A stretch of 64,000 bases of DNA, from positions 9,300,001-9,364,000 of the forward strand of contig NC_067203.1 in NCBI RefSeq assembly GCF_026262505.1. The letters are read 5' to 3'. The notes below the pieces were generated by a model that had not been told where the DNA came from, ran no database searches, and worked only from the letters and a program-made list of their open reading frames with translations. Both the position numbers and the translations under genes were made by a program. How positions within the stretch are numbered: position 1 is the first letter of the stretch; every line of letters starts with the position of its first letter. Origin of the DNA: Trichomonas vaginalis G3 (lineage: Eukaryota > Parabasalia > Trichomonadida > Trichomonadidae). Positions 29,291 to 40,045 of this stretch are shown here, one piece after another.

Positions 29291-29943
29291 ATGTCAGTCG
29301 AAGCAAAAACGTTCACGAACAAATCTAATGGCGAAACATTCACAAAAGGCACTTATAACGGTATTGAAGTCTTACGTAGAAAACATGGTTACATTAATGC
29401 AACAAATATGTGTCAGCAGTTTAGGAAAGACTTTAGAAAGTTGTTGGAAAATAAGTCCTGGGAAGAGTATTATAAGGCATTTTGTGAAGAATATAGCAAC
29501 CGCCGGAATTCGGACTGTTGCTTTTTATACAAAATTCATGCAGGAATTCCTGATGAAATCAAACAGGTTAGGAACGTAATGTAGACCAAGACTTATAAAC
29601 TATATAGCAATGTGGGCTTCTCCAAAAATTGCATAGCAGTTGGAAAAATTATGGACTCCATAGACAAGAAAGTTCATGAGAAGTTAGATGAAGAAGAACT
29701 TGAAGATACAGTAGAGAATCTAAACCTTTGTTCGAACAAGAAGTTAGAAAAATGCGCGAAAAACAATTAGAACATGAACGTGAGATATGTTATGGTTATA
29801 GAGATTCTCCATACGAACTAGACCAATGGGAACAAGAAGATTTAAAGAGAGAATTTAGAGAATATGAACTCGCTAAGATTAGCATTAGAAGCTGCAGAAA
29901 AGAAGTTAAAAGTTTGGGGTCGTTTTGTACAAAAATTTTGTGA
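29291..29943 (+). pseudogene. KilA-N domain protein, first copy (fossil)
   Basis: The start MSVEAKTFTNKSNGETFTKG and the box LRRKHGYINATNMCQQF mark a KilA-N DNA-binding domain, common in NCLDV, phages and Polinton-like elements. The downstream part is charged and helical. A few breaks. Confidence 0.6.
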
Positions 29944-29950
29944 GTAAATG

Positions 29951-30320
29951 AACTCATTATTTTTGCTGAATTCGTGAGATTCTGAGTAAAATGGCATATA
30001 TGGCATGTGTCAAACCGTTGAGTTTTCACAAAATTCCAAAAATAACGTTTACCATGTAAAACGGTTATAAATAATGAGGGTAGAATTCGTGGTAGAAATT
30101 AGGTTAGATATACCCATCTACCCTAAAAATTATTTTTGCTGAATTCAGCACAAAATTCTGAGTAAAATAATTTTTAGGGCATGTGTCAAACCGTTGAGTT
30201 TTCACAAAATTTAAAAAATAACGTTTACCATGTGAAACGTTTATAAAATAACTGGGGTAGAAAAGAGGGTAGATATCGGGTTAGATCTAACCATCTACCC
30301 TAAAATATATTTTTATTGAA
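29951..30320. repeat. About 176-bp tandem repeat, two copies plus a partial third
   Basis: Units at about 29951-30126 and 30127-30302. Shared words are ATTTTTGCTGAATTC, GCATGTGTCAAACCGTTGAG, AACGTTTACCATGT and CATCTACCCTAAAA. Each unit ends in a TCTAACC/GGTTAGA inverted motif that also occurs near 10.68 and 29.16 kb. It lies between the two KilA-N genes and may be a regulatory or origin-like region. Confidence 0.7.
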
Positions 30321-30410
30321 TTCAGCAACAAAAATAATGAATTTCATTAGTTAGAAAAATAAAGTTAGTTTTTTATAAAATATTTTTTTATCCGGGATAT
30401 AAAGACAGTA

Positions 30411-31238
30411 ATGTCAACATCAGAGAACACAACAACAGTTATAGTCCATGAAGTTATAAATGAAGAATACGAATACATACAATATAACAAACAACTTCGC
30501 CTCATTCGTTCGGTCAAAGATGACATGTACCAAATGCAAAGTATAATGAATGCTCTTCGTTCTACAAAGCAAGCATATCATTGGTTTGAAAACCAACAGA
30601 CAAAAGAACTTTTAGAAGAATTTCCTCATATGATTGCTTCCCTCGGAAAACCGAGAGAAGAGATTCCGTACGAAAATCGCAAGAATTTGGCTCCTGGTTT
30701 GAAAGGTTATTATATTCATAGACTTTTAGTAAACGCTGTAGCAATGTGGGCTTCGCCTCGTTATGCTTGTTATATTTTCATGATGTTAGATGAACTATAT
30801 AAAGCAGAACGTGGAGAGATGGAAAAGAAACTTCAAGCAAAAGATGAAGTCATTGAATCCAAAGACAAAAGCATACAGAAAAGAATACCGCGTTCAGTAC
30901 CAAAAGGAAAGGAAAAGAGTTATAAGTATATGATATATACTGAAGAGTTGGAGAAAGAAGAAGATAAAGATATGGTTATGTTGCATTTAGTCAGAAGAAA
31001 CAACAAGAGCTTTTATGACTTAGCTAAAATATATAAATCTGACAGAAACTGGTTCTATCGTGAAAACTTACCGATTTCAATGACACCGAATGAGCAAATA
31101 AAGGAAATTGTCAAAAATACTCTTCCTCAAACACACTATGACATCAAAGGTTGCACAATACTTACATTCAAAGAAGACTTAACATTACTGAAGGAAAAAA
31201 TAACAGAATATTTCAATAACTTCAAAGAGGAAGAATAA
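30411..31238 (+). CDS. KilA-N / DUF3627-like protein, second copy
   Basis: A 275-residue frame that looks whole. Residues 20-130 hold a KilA-N-like fold (QAYHWFENQQTKELLEEFPH; GLKGYYIHRLLVNAVAMWAS, PRYACYIFMML). A short coiled coil follows (LQAKDEVIESKDKSIQKR), then a C-terminal part (YKYMIYTEELEKEEDKDMVM, HLVRRNNKSFYDLAKIYKS) that resembles the DUF3627/MSV199-associated tail of large DNA viruses. Such proteins are viral regulators that bind DNA. The leader has TTTTTTTATCC about 30 bases before the ATG. Confidence 0.6.
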   Translation: MSTSENTTTVIVHEVINEEYEYIQYNKQLRLIRSVKDDMYQMQSIMNALRSTKQAYHWFENQQTKELLEEFPHMIASLGKPREEIPYENRKNLAPGLKGYYIHRLLVNAVAMWASPRYACYIFMMLDELYKAERGEMEKKLQAKDEVIESKDKSIQKRIPRSVPKGKEKSYKYMIYTEELEKEEDKDMVMLHLVRRNNKSFYDLAKIYKSDRNWFYRENLPISMTPNEQIKEIVKNTLPQTHYDIKGCTILTFKEDLTLLKEKITEYFNNFKEEE

Positions 31239-31293
31239 AAAAATCTAAGCTAATTTTATTTTTTTTATAAAATTTTATCTCATATGAAAGAAC

Positions 31294-31509
31294 ATGAATT
31301 TAGAATATTCGGAGCTCATGACAGAAGAAGAGAACGAACAACATGTAAAAGATTATGCAAAATTTCTGAAGACATACAAAGCATTTAAACAATATCTAAA
31401 TGCTTCTAAAGATTATGCAAAATTTCTGAAGGTATATAAAGCTTATGAAAAAGCGTATGAAAAGTTTATACATTGGGGAATTGTTGTAAAATATCCATAT
31501 GAAGACTAA
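31294..31509 (+). CDS. Small helical protein with internal repeat
   Basis: 71 residues. The segment KDYAKFLKTYKAFKQYLNAS is repeated as KDYAKFLKVYKAYEKAYEK. Highly charged and helical, with no known motif. It lies 16 bases from the stop of the convergent gene at 31526. Confidence 0.4.
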   Translation: MNLEYSELMTEEENEQHVKDYAKFLKTYKAFKQYLNASKDYAKFLKVYKAYEKAYEKFIHWGIVVKYPYED

Positions 31510-31525
31510 CCAAAAATAAATTTTC

Positions 31526-31999
31526 TTATAAAGCTTCAGGGTCTATTTCTTCAACCATTTCACTTCCTTCGTCAATGTCAATAGAAGCTTCTTCAACCTT
31601 TGGTAAGAATTTCTGTATAACATCTTTGTTCGTTATTGTCTTCAGAGATGAAGGATAATATTTCACAGATGTTTCACCCTTCTTATATTCTTTCTCTTCG
31701 GAAAGATTCATAGCAATACTGAAGAAGTCAACGTTAGAGTTCTTTATGACAGTATAATGAGTATCTTTGACATTCACGAAGAAACTCTTTTGTTTCAAAA
31801 CTACTGCTAACTCTTGTGAAGTATAACGTTTGCGGTCAATGACGATAGCTAATGGTCTGACATACTGACCAAACTTAGATTCTTTCACAAACTTCTTGTT
31901 AAAGATAACATTAACATTTGAAGCATTATTGAACTCATTCTTGATGGCAGTAGCGAGAGCATTGTATGAAAAGAACTTGCAATCTTGCATGTGTTTCAT
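31526..31999 (-). CDS. Unknown Polinton protein
   Basis: A 157-residue open frame (MKHMQDCKFFSYNALATAIK), mixed alpha/beta, with an acidic end (EEASIDIDEGSEMVEEIDPE). No recognised domain and no membrane span. The only long minus-strand gene between the KilA-N protein and PolB. Confidence 0.45.
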   Translation of the reverse strand: MKHMQDCKFFSYNALATAIKNEFNNASNVNVIFNKKFVKESKFGQYVRPLAIVIDRKRYTSQELAVVLKQKSFFVNVKDTHYTVIKNSNVDFFSIAMNLSEEKEYKKGETSVKYYPSSLKTITNKDVIQKFLPKVEEASIDIDEGSEMVEEIDPEAL

Positions 32000-32089
32000 T
32001 AAAATAAAAATATTAAATTATTTTGAAAAATAACTTAAAAAAATCTAATCTAATTTTTTCAAAAAATATTTTTTTATTTCCTACTAAAG

Positions 32090-35000
32090 ATGTATCGGAA
32101 GTTGTCTAAGTTAGAACACTCGGAAATAAAACAACTTCTTACAGAAGCTAATATAGATGTTGCAAAGCATTAAGCAACAAACAAAAAAGCACTCGCTGAC
32201 ATCCTCAATGACTATAATGGTGCAATAAGTTATGATAGAATTCATGAGTTCATAAAGCCGCAACGCGGCGAGGACGAAGTCCATGCAAGAGCATTTCCTT
32301 TAAATGACATTGCTATTGACTTATATCATAGACGTTCAGTACCTCATGAAGTAAGAAGAGAAATGTTTGACATAACAAATGCAAACGTTGGTGAAACAAG
32401 AAGAAGAGACGACACACTGAAACAACAGAGAAGAGAGATGTTTAAAAGTGCTATAGAACAAGTTCGCAAAGCTAACGATGTCCTTCGTTCCATTGACGAC
32501 AAACCAAAGAAGGTGAGAGATGGTTAAAGAAAGATGAAGAGAATAGGAAGAGGAATGTTAAGACAGGCAATAGACTCATTGACTTTAACATCGAAGCTTT
32601 AGATGAACCAAACAGAGACTACTTACACAAACATTTCGGTAAGGTTTTCATGAGACTCTTAGAGAAGATTAAAATAAACTCCCAACAAAGATGGATGGTA
32701 TGTTATAAACTTGGTGGAAAGTATGAATGTTCTACGTTAAACCTCAATAATATTGGAACATTACTACATCAGCTCTTGAAGGAGAACTTTATATCAGAGA
32801 TAGAAGCAAATGCTGCAGGTATTGTTGAATGCACTATGACTTCTTCTTGACAAACATAAAGAATCTTACCGAAATAAAGATGTATGATTTAACAGAATTG
32901 AAGGCTTAACGATGTCAGATGTAAAGAAAGGCAAACCAAAAAAGAGACCATATAGAGATGAAAGCACACTGACAAATGACCAGAAAGCCATTTTGGAAGC
33001 TCTTAAGCAAACAGGAAACCCAGCACTTATAGAAAGCTTTTGGAAAGATAATGGTGAAAAGAAGTTTTATAAGAAGAGAAGCGGTCAGTTCTGGAAGTAT
33101 CTTTGCACATTACATATAAATCTTGAGCGCTACCAAATCTTCAATGAACTGAACAAAAGAACTGCAACACTTATGACAGAAGACAATTGTTTCGTTTATG
33201 CTTGCATTCAGGCTGGAGTAGATGAAGAAACTATTGACCACATGAGAGAAGTCATTCGTGTTAGAGACTTTCCTCAAAGTAAAGTACAAGAAATTTCTGA
33301 CGCAACAGGTATAGCATTTAATGTTACCATTGGTTATTTCAATGACTCAAGACATAATGAATAAAGAGATACATACCAAAAGAATGTAAAACTATTCGAA
33401 CTATTGACTTACTTTGTTGAAGACCACTACATGCTAAATGAAAGATTACCAATGACAACATATTTCATTCGCAACTATATAGAAATCTTGAAGGAGTGTG
33501 GTGGAATGAACATTGAGAAACAGATGAAGATTTATACAAAGAGAGAGAACAAATATGTAGTTCGTTATGATAGAACAACACCGTTATGGGATGTTATGAA
33601 AACATTGTGGGGGTGCAAATATTTTGAACCTATTTCTTATGGAGAACTTTTCACATATACGACTGACTTATATAAACAGAACCTTGCACCATTTAAAGAT
33701 TTGACATATGCTCCAAGTATTGTGTACAACTGAAGAAGAAAGCCGAGTCAAAAGAAGTAAATAAAGCTAAATGTAAGTTCATTCCTGAGCACGTTTTCTT
33801 TGCTGACTTTGAGTGTAGCCCAGACGGCTTTCATAAAGCCTTTAACATATGTTATGACAGTGAAGATGGTTCAGTGAGTGAAAGCATTTGGGGTCAGAAC
33901 TGTGCAACAGAATTTTTGGAACGACTTCCTGACAAGAGTTTAATATATTTCCATAACCTCAGTTATGATATAAACTTCATCTTAAGACACATGACAGAAG
34001 TGAAAGGAACTCCCATCATTAAAGGTTCACGAACAATGCAAATAACTGGCTTATATAAAGGTAAAGCAATCATTATTAAAGATTCATACACTGTTATAAA
34101 TAAGAAGCTTAAACTATTTCCTGAAATGTTTAACTTACAAACAGGACCGAAAGAAGTATATTTCCATACAACTACTACAGCAGTGTTTTGTTAGCAAATG
34201 ACAACAGAACTGGTGTCATTTCTGAAGCATGTAAGTTTGTAAAAGATATTGAAACATTCATGAAAAACATAGATTCCATCAAAGGTTGCAGAATAGATGA
34301 AAACCATTTCGATTTAGAAAAATATAGCTCATTTTATTGCAAACAAGATGTAAGAATTTTAAGAGAAGGTTTTGTTAAGTTCAGAAATGATATATTGAAA
34401 GAGTTTGATTTAAACGTATATGACTACGTTAGTATTTGTTCAATTGCTAACAAATTGTTTGAGAACAGAGTGTACTTCCCGAATGGAAATTTATATGACC
34501 TCTCAAATAAACCAAGAGAATTTATTTCACACTGTATTCAAGGTGGAAGATGTGCATGCTGTCAGATAAACATGAACAAAAGAGCGAAAAGAAACTCATT
34601 GCTGACTTCGACGCTGTTTCATTATATCCATCCGCTATAGCAAGACTTTATACTTTAGAAGGTATTCCAAAGGTTATGAAGAAAGAAACGTTAAGCACAG
34701 AGTATCTCATGAGACATTTATTCGATGATGACCAAAAGGAACCCATTGGTAAAAGTTTTATGTCTGGCTTCTTTGTTCTCATTAAGATAACAGAGATTGG
34801 AATACATAGACACTTTCCTTTAATAGTTTGTGACCCTGAACTAAATCCAGAACTTAACGTTCCCAGAAGTTCAAACATTGCTGTTTAATGTATGTTGACC
34901 ATATAACATTACAAGACCTCATAAAATATCAAGGTGTCAAATGTGAAGTGTTGCAAGGATACTATTACGATGGAAACAGAGATATTGAATAAGAGATGAA

Positions 35001-35865
35001 GTAAGAAGTTGTTTGAGTTAAGGTTAAAGTATAAGAAAGAAGGAAATCCTTTGCAAGAAAATATAAAGCTCATTTCTGAACAGTATTTATGGCAAAACTA
35101 TTCTATCTCCTATTGAGTCAAAAATAACCATAGTAAATGACAAAGATGCTATAAGATATGCCATCAGAAACTACAACCATATAGTGAAGTTCGAAGGTTT
35201 GGATGGTTCAGATAAAACTATTTTCAAGCTAACGAAAAGCATTTGCAGACACTTTATAACTTCTGTCCACTTGGTGTTAATATTCTATCTATGTCAAAAC
35301 GTATTATGAATGAAGTATTCTGTACTGCAGAAGATATGGGACTTCAAATTTTTTACCAGGACTGTGATAGCATGCATATTTTCAATGAAGACATACCAAA
35401 GCTTGCAGCAGAGTTTAAGAAGAGATACGGTAGAGAACTTATAGGAAAGAACCTTGGTCAATTTCATTCTGACTTCGCAGAAATAACACCTGGAAAACAA
35501 AGTTTAGCATACAAGTCAATATTTTGTGGAAAGAAGACCTACATAGACTTACTCACTAACGATTTAAATGAAGTTGCATTCCATGCACGTTGCAAAGGTG
35601 TCAAACAAGACGTCTTGCTTTAACAGCAAATGAAATGTTTCCTGAAGCTATACAATGCTATTACAATGAAGATAAGAACATTCACATACCTGTTGGAACA
35701 TATGACAAAGACTCTGAGTTCAGTTTAATGAAACTTTACAAAGCACTTCATGATGGTCAAGAGATTGGATTTGACTTATGTAAGTCTTCTAGTCCTTGCT
35801 TTGCTGAAAAGTTTAACTTCTCAATAACGACTAAAACAAGCTTTATTCGTAAGTTGAAGTTCTGA
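32090..35865 (+). pseudogene. Protein-primed DNA polymerase B region (fossil)
   Basis: The N terminus has a SAP-like helix pair (LSKLEHSEIKQLLTEANI). Later come the 3'-5' exonuclease signatures FFADFECSPDGFHKAFNICY and IYFHNLSYDINFIL, then polymerase motifs including ADFDAVSLYPSAIARL (motif A) and YQDCDSMHIF (motif C type). This is the DNA_pol_B_2 replicase of Polintons, which starts synthesis from a protein primer. It is the most damaged gene of the copy (around eight or more breaks). A mini-hairpin pair (32257-32282) lies in the reading frame near the start. Confidence 0.75.
32257..32282. repeat. Mini-hairpin pair inside the PolB region
   Basis: 32257-32269 is GCCGC, AAC, GCGGC; 32272-32282 is GGAC, GAA, GTCC. 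The second arm pair differs from the common GGGC/GCCC by one compensatory change. The pair is read as KPQRGEDEVHAR. Confidence 0.75.
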
Positions 35866-35944
35866 GGTCATTTATTTTTGTCAGCAGTGAGACCATTCAT
35901 GATAAAAATAAGCCGCTAGCGGCAAGGGCGAAGCCCATGTGGTC
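35866..35944. repeat. Spacer with mini-hairpin pair after PolB
   Basis: 35912-35923 is the palindrome GCCGCTAGCGGC; 35926-35936 is GGGC, GAA, GCCC, followed by ATG. It stands about 45 bases after the PolB stop, in the gap between convergent genes. Confidence 0.7.
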
Positions 35945-36802
35945 ATTTACAATACTGCGATGGTAGAGTTTAAGAGTTGTGCTTCAATGTAGAGACAGTC
36001 CTTATGGTCTGGAGGTAAGAACACTGGGCAGTTATGGTCATGAGTGGAGAACATGTCTATCCAAAACTCACGATTGAAGCCAGTTAATTTATAGTATTTA
36101 GGGTTAGGAAGTGGTGAAGTTCTTGTATGACCAATGAACTCATTTTCAACTCCCTTACTTAAGTTTGAATATAATATAGCTTGCTTTCTATCCCAAATAC
36201 CTGGAAATCTAATTTCGAAAATTCATTTTTCCTTGGAAGCATTGCATCATAATTGAAAACATTCTTGAAATCATCACTTGGTTCAGAGATTTGAAATCTT
36301 ATACGTAATGGATTTTTTTTCTCTTTAGCGACTTCATTGAATGGTGAGAATACAATGAATGACAGTCATGAGTTCCATCTTCATTTTCATTAAATTCATA
36401 ATGAAAGTCTATAAGTTGTGGCCGACTACCTTCTTCTTTCAGTTGTGCAAGAAACTCACGTAAAGGCTGTAAAGTTTGTACTTCAATGTTAAACTTTTTC
36501 TCGAACATCTCATTAAATGAAATCATACATTGCAACAATGTTGTATCGTCATTGAAGTATTTGTATATGTGAATGTTTTGGGCGCTTAAAGACTGTTCGT
36601 CATTTTCTATCTCGACTTGAAGTATAAAGTCAACCTTTCTGAAAGCACGTGTTATATACATAGATGTTATGCCAATGCACTTCTCTTCATTTATGTTCAC
36701 AATCCAGTCTGTTGGAAACTTAAACGTTATTCTGTTGCCTTTTATATTCACGTCAGGGTTTTCACTACTGAACGCAACAGATAAAGGTATTTGTCTATAC
36801 AT
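35945..36802 (-). pseudogene. Third penton-like / virion protein piece (fossil)
   Basis: Starts MYRQIPLSVAFSSENPDVNI. The boxes FKFPTDWIVNINEEKCIGIT and YITRAFRKVDFILQVEIEND parallel the opening strands of the penton-like proteins. Broken, two or three breaks. Possibly a further vertex protein. Confidence 0.45.
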
Positions 36803-36826
36803 TTAATTCGGATAAAAATAAACCAT

Positions 36827-37087
36827 TTACTCTTTCTTTGCTTCAGCTTCTTTAGCTTTTGCTTCAGCTTCTTCTCTAGCTTTTTTCGCCAGCAAACGTG
36901 GGTTCTTTTGTCTTCCAGCTGCTAATGCAGCAAGTTGTTTTTCACTAAGTTTTCTCTTTGGTCTCTATGGCTTTTGTTCTTGTTTTTGTTCCTTCAGTTC
37001 GGATAAAATTTGCTCGCGAATTTCTTTCTTCAATGCTTCAACATCTATGACCCCTTGGGTCTTGTCCGTAGGGCTTGTCTGAGTCAT
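36827..37087 (-). pseudogene. Small lysine-rich Polinton gene (fossil)
   Basis: Starts MTQTSPTDKTQGVIDVEAL, then has a Lys/Ala/Glu-rich helix near the end (LLAKKAREEAEAKAKEAEAK). About one break. A mini-hairpin, GACCC, CTT, GGGTC (37049-37061), is part of the coding sequence near the start. It diverges from the next gene with a spacer of about 45 bases. Confidence 0.45.
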
Positions 37088-37132
37088 TTGACTGCAGATA
37101 AAAAACAAAATTAAAACTTTAACCGATGTAAA

Positions 37133-37561
37133 ATGAGCTTGTCAAAATCAGAGCGAGAGTCTATTATATTAAATGACGCAAGAGGAATACAACATCCTTT
37201 CTATTACGTAAGTCAGAGTAAAGATGGTAAAATATACGTAAGAAAAAGAAAGGTTCCATTAGCGAATGCAGAAAGCGACAACATTAAGGTGCATGGCACC
37301 GAGGGCGAAGCCCATATAAAACCTTCTGTTCAAACTGAGCCACCAATAGAACCAGAAGAAAAGAAGCCAGATGTACTTTCAATAACGAACCAAGAGCTTA
37401 TTGCAAAGTTCGTGAATTTCATTGAAAAACAAACCGAGTCAAAGAATCCTGACCCACCAGTGAAAGAAGTTGAGACAAAAGAGAATGTACAGTTCATTGA
37501 AAATGTCAAGAAACAACTTCCACCACGAATGCCAAGAAGAAGAGTGAGAATAATGAAGTAA
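37133..37561 (+). CDS. Small basic Polinton protein with DGK box
   Basis: 142 residues. The N terminus holds IQHPFYYVSQSKDGKIYVRK, related to the DGRVQFRKIKQPL family (10926 and 39700). The middle has VHGTEGEAHIKPS, encoded by a mini-hairpin pair (37288-37313). The end is a helix followed by a basic tail (PPRMPRRRVRIMK). Its place directly before the capsid gene suggests a virion or core role; the function is unproven. Confidence 0.5.
   Translation: MSLSKSERESIILNDARGIQHPFYYVSQSKDGKIYVRKRKVPLANAESDNIKVHGTEGEAHIKPSVQTEPPIEPEEKKPDVLSITNQELIAKFVNFIEKQTESKNPDPPVKEVETKENVQFIENVKKQLPPRMPRRRVRIMK
37288..37313. repeat. Mini-hairpin pair inside coding sequence
   Basis: 37288-37300 is GGTGC, ATG, GCACC; 37303-37313 is GGGC, GAA, GCCC. 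Confidence 0.75.
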
Positions 37562-37588
37562 ATAAATATTTTTATCCGAAGTAAAGAC

Positions 37589-39162
37589 ATGCAGAACGAA
37601 CAGTTAAACGAATTTACTCCAGCAGAGCATATTCATCAGATTCGCTCATATTTCGATATCATAGACAATGCAGTTCAAATTGGTGACACTAATAGAAAAT
37701 ATTCTGACGCAAAGATTCCATCACAACCTGGAACTGCTAAAGATAACACATGGGTAACATTCAATCTCTCACCTCCTGGTGAAAATATGTTGGACCTTTA
37801 CAATACATTCATTACGTATAAAATGGAAGGTCAATTTATTGTAGATAAAGAAATTGGTTCAGGTTCCAATAAAACAAACCCACCAGGATTTTGGATTGGT
37901 TTCGATGACGCTTTCTATGCAGTTGCTGGATATCAAATCCTTGCAAATGGTCGTATCGTATATTCTCAAGACAACGCAAGAGAAGAAGCATATATAACTT
38001 CAAACTCACAAACTACCGAACAAATAAAGAAAGTAGATGTTTTCTCAAAGACTCGACATGAAGATGTATGGAGTCATTCGGGAACATGCAGAACAGGACA
38101 AATTGTTAGTGGTCCAATTACAGCAGGAAAATCATTTGATTTTAAGCTTCGTTTAAGAATTCCTGTTAGAAATTCCTTCCATTAGAAGCTATTCGATTTA
38201 TTCCAGCTTTTGCAGGAAACATTCAGCTTAAAGTAAAGTTCAGTAGCGACGCCTTACAATGCACATCTATATCTGTAAATGATATCATTGCTTTCAATCC
38301 AACTCTTAAAGTTGCATTTGCTTCAGATTCAAATCCACCGACAAATAAATTTGTTCCATGGAATGAACCATTCACTATGATAACGAAGGCAGTAGAAGCT
38401 AGTGGAACAGTTACTATTACAACTGTAACCCAGCAACTATTTCGAACAAAGATGGATTTTAATGAATGTTTCATTCATCCAAAGTCATTCTCTTTAGACC
38501 CTAACATTTATACAGAACTTGTAGAACATTATACAAACGAGGCTTTATGTTTTCCTGTTAAAGTTATGGATTGGATTCCTATGGACGGTTCATTCTCAAA
38601 GAATACAGATAGTTCAAGTGCAACATTTACAGCAGCTTATACGCCTATTAATGTTAAAAGTATTTGGGCACTATTTAGAAAGAAAGACAACTATTATGTT
38701 AATTTTGAGAACCCTAAGTTTAAATATCTTCAGCTTTCCATGGGAGCTTATGGAAATATGCCTGCAGAACCTGAAAAATCATATGGACCTGTATTTTATG
38801 AAATGGTTGCGAACGCTTGCAATACAAACAATGATATGATAGGATTTAATGAAGATGTTATGAGGTCATTGGTGGATGATGGTAGTGTGGAACATAAATG
38901 GGATAGCTATGACAACACACATTTCTTATGTGGTTTTCCAACAGAAGTGGACTTTTGCTTCCAGCAAGGTCAAACATCTACTGCTCCAATAACATACAAA
39001 TTGTCTGTTAAAGGACCTATTGAACTAGCAACTGAAAATGTACCAAAGCCACTTATTGGATTTATGAGGGATTGTTGCTTTGCCATTCAGGTGCGTGCTA
39101 ATGGCATCCCCATAATAAGATTAGATGACTATAACTTAGCTACGGACGACAGTGAGGAATAA
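37589..39162 (+). pseudogene. Major capsid protein, double-jelly-roll type (fossil)
   Basis: About 520 codons, the usual length for Polinton major capsid proteins. Readable strands include TWVTFNLSPPGENMLDLYNT, FITYKMEGQF, GYQILANGRIVYSQDNAREE and FDFKLRLRIPV, then FNECFIHPKSFSLDPNIYTE and WALFRKKDNYYVNFENPKF in the second jelly roll. A capsid with penton-like partners and an ATPase shows that the family makes virions. About one break. Confidence 0.65.
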
Positions 39163-39192
39163 AGGATGAACGTTTATTTTTAAAGCTTATAA

Positions 39193-39651
39193 ATGAGTTC
39201 TTCATCAAGCTCTCGTGAACCTTCACCATCTATGAAACAAACTTTACCAAACGATTATGGAGCACCTATTGAATATTTCTTACGAGCTGCACAATGGCAA
39301 AGAGCAGTCTCACCAAGGTTAGGTGTTCCACCAGCTCCTGTCAAAAATAGCATTTGGTCAAGTCCTTATATAAGATATGGTCTCCCACTAGGTTTGCTAG
39401 CTACAGCAGGAGCAGTTATGATGTTGAAAAGAAATAAAGCAAATGTTGTAAATAATACTGAAGTAGCTGAAGTTAAACAAACTCCAACACCTTCGCCAAA
39501 ACCAACGCCTTCACAAGCAAAACCTTCAATGACTCCTGAACCTATGGAAGTACAAACTCCTGTTCAAAAGTCAACTCCTAAACCGACTCCAACATTTAAA
39601 CCAGAACCTACTCCTCAAATAAATCGTAAAACTCCTGCGTTTCCTTACTGA
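39193..39651 (+). CDS. Ser/Pro-rich single-span membrane protein
   Basis: A 152-residue frame. The N terminus is Ser-rich; a membrane segment lies at about residues 60-78 (YGLPLGLLATAGAVMMLK); a long Pro/Thr/Lys-rich tail follows (TPTPSPKPTPSQAKPSMTPE). Likely a virion or host-membrane protein. Directly after the stop is the perfect palindrome AAAAATAAC/GTTATTTTT (39652-39669). Confidence 0.5.
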   Translation: MSSSSSSREPSPSMKQTLPNDYGAPIEYFLRAAQWQRAVSPRLGVPPAPVKNSIWSSPYIRYGLPLGLLATAGAVMMLKRNKANVVNNTEVAEVKQTPTPSPKPTPSQAKPSMTPEPMEVQTPVQKSTPKPTPTFKPEPTPQINRKTPAFPY

Positions 39652-39699
39652 AAAAATAACGTTATTTTTATTTAATATTAAAATTTTTATTTGATTGAA

Positions 39700-39931
39700 A
39701 TGACAAATAAAGTCACTGAAGCAATGAAACAAAAGTTTTTGGTAGAATACATTAAATCAGGAACTATTCCAGAAGGTTTTTACATTCATACTATGAAGGA
39801 TGGTAGAGTTCAGTTTAGAAAGATAAAGCAACCATTAGATAAGAAGGAATTAGAAGATTAAACTTCATGAGGACAACATTGCTGAACTTAAGAAGAAGTT
39901 AGAAGAGTTGGAGAAAGGAAGAGAGTTATAA
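39700..39931 (+). pseudogene. DGRVQFRKIKQPL-family protein, copy B (fossil)
   Basis: Counterpart of 10926-11159 (KQKFLVEYIKSGTIPEGFYI, then MKDGRVQFRKIKQPL). About one break. In copy A the gene lies near the left end and in copy B near the right end, so the gene order differs at the edges. Confidence 0.55.
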
Positions 39932-40045
39932 AGCAATGAATTCAACAGGGTGAAAAACCGGGTGAAAAAACAGGTGAGATCTCACCTCTTCACCTAAATT
40001 TATTTTTGTGCTATGTTTTCATACGTGTGGGGTGGTGATATCATT

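Noticed and set aside
29951-30320. CRISPR-like or LTR-like repeat
   Set aside because: Long units directly joined without spacers and without flanking integrase-type ends; a tandem duplication is simpler.
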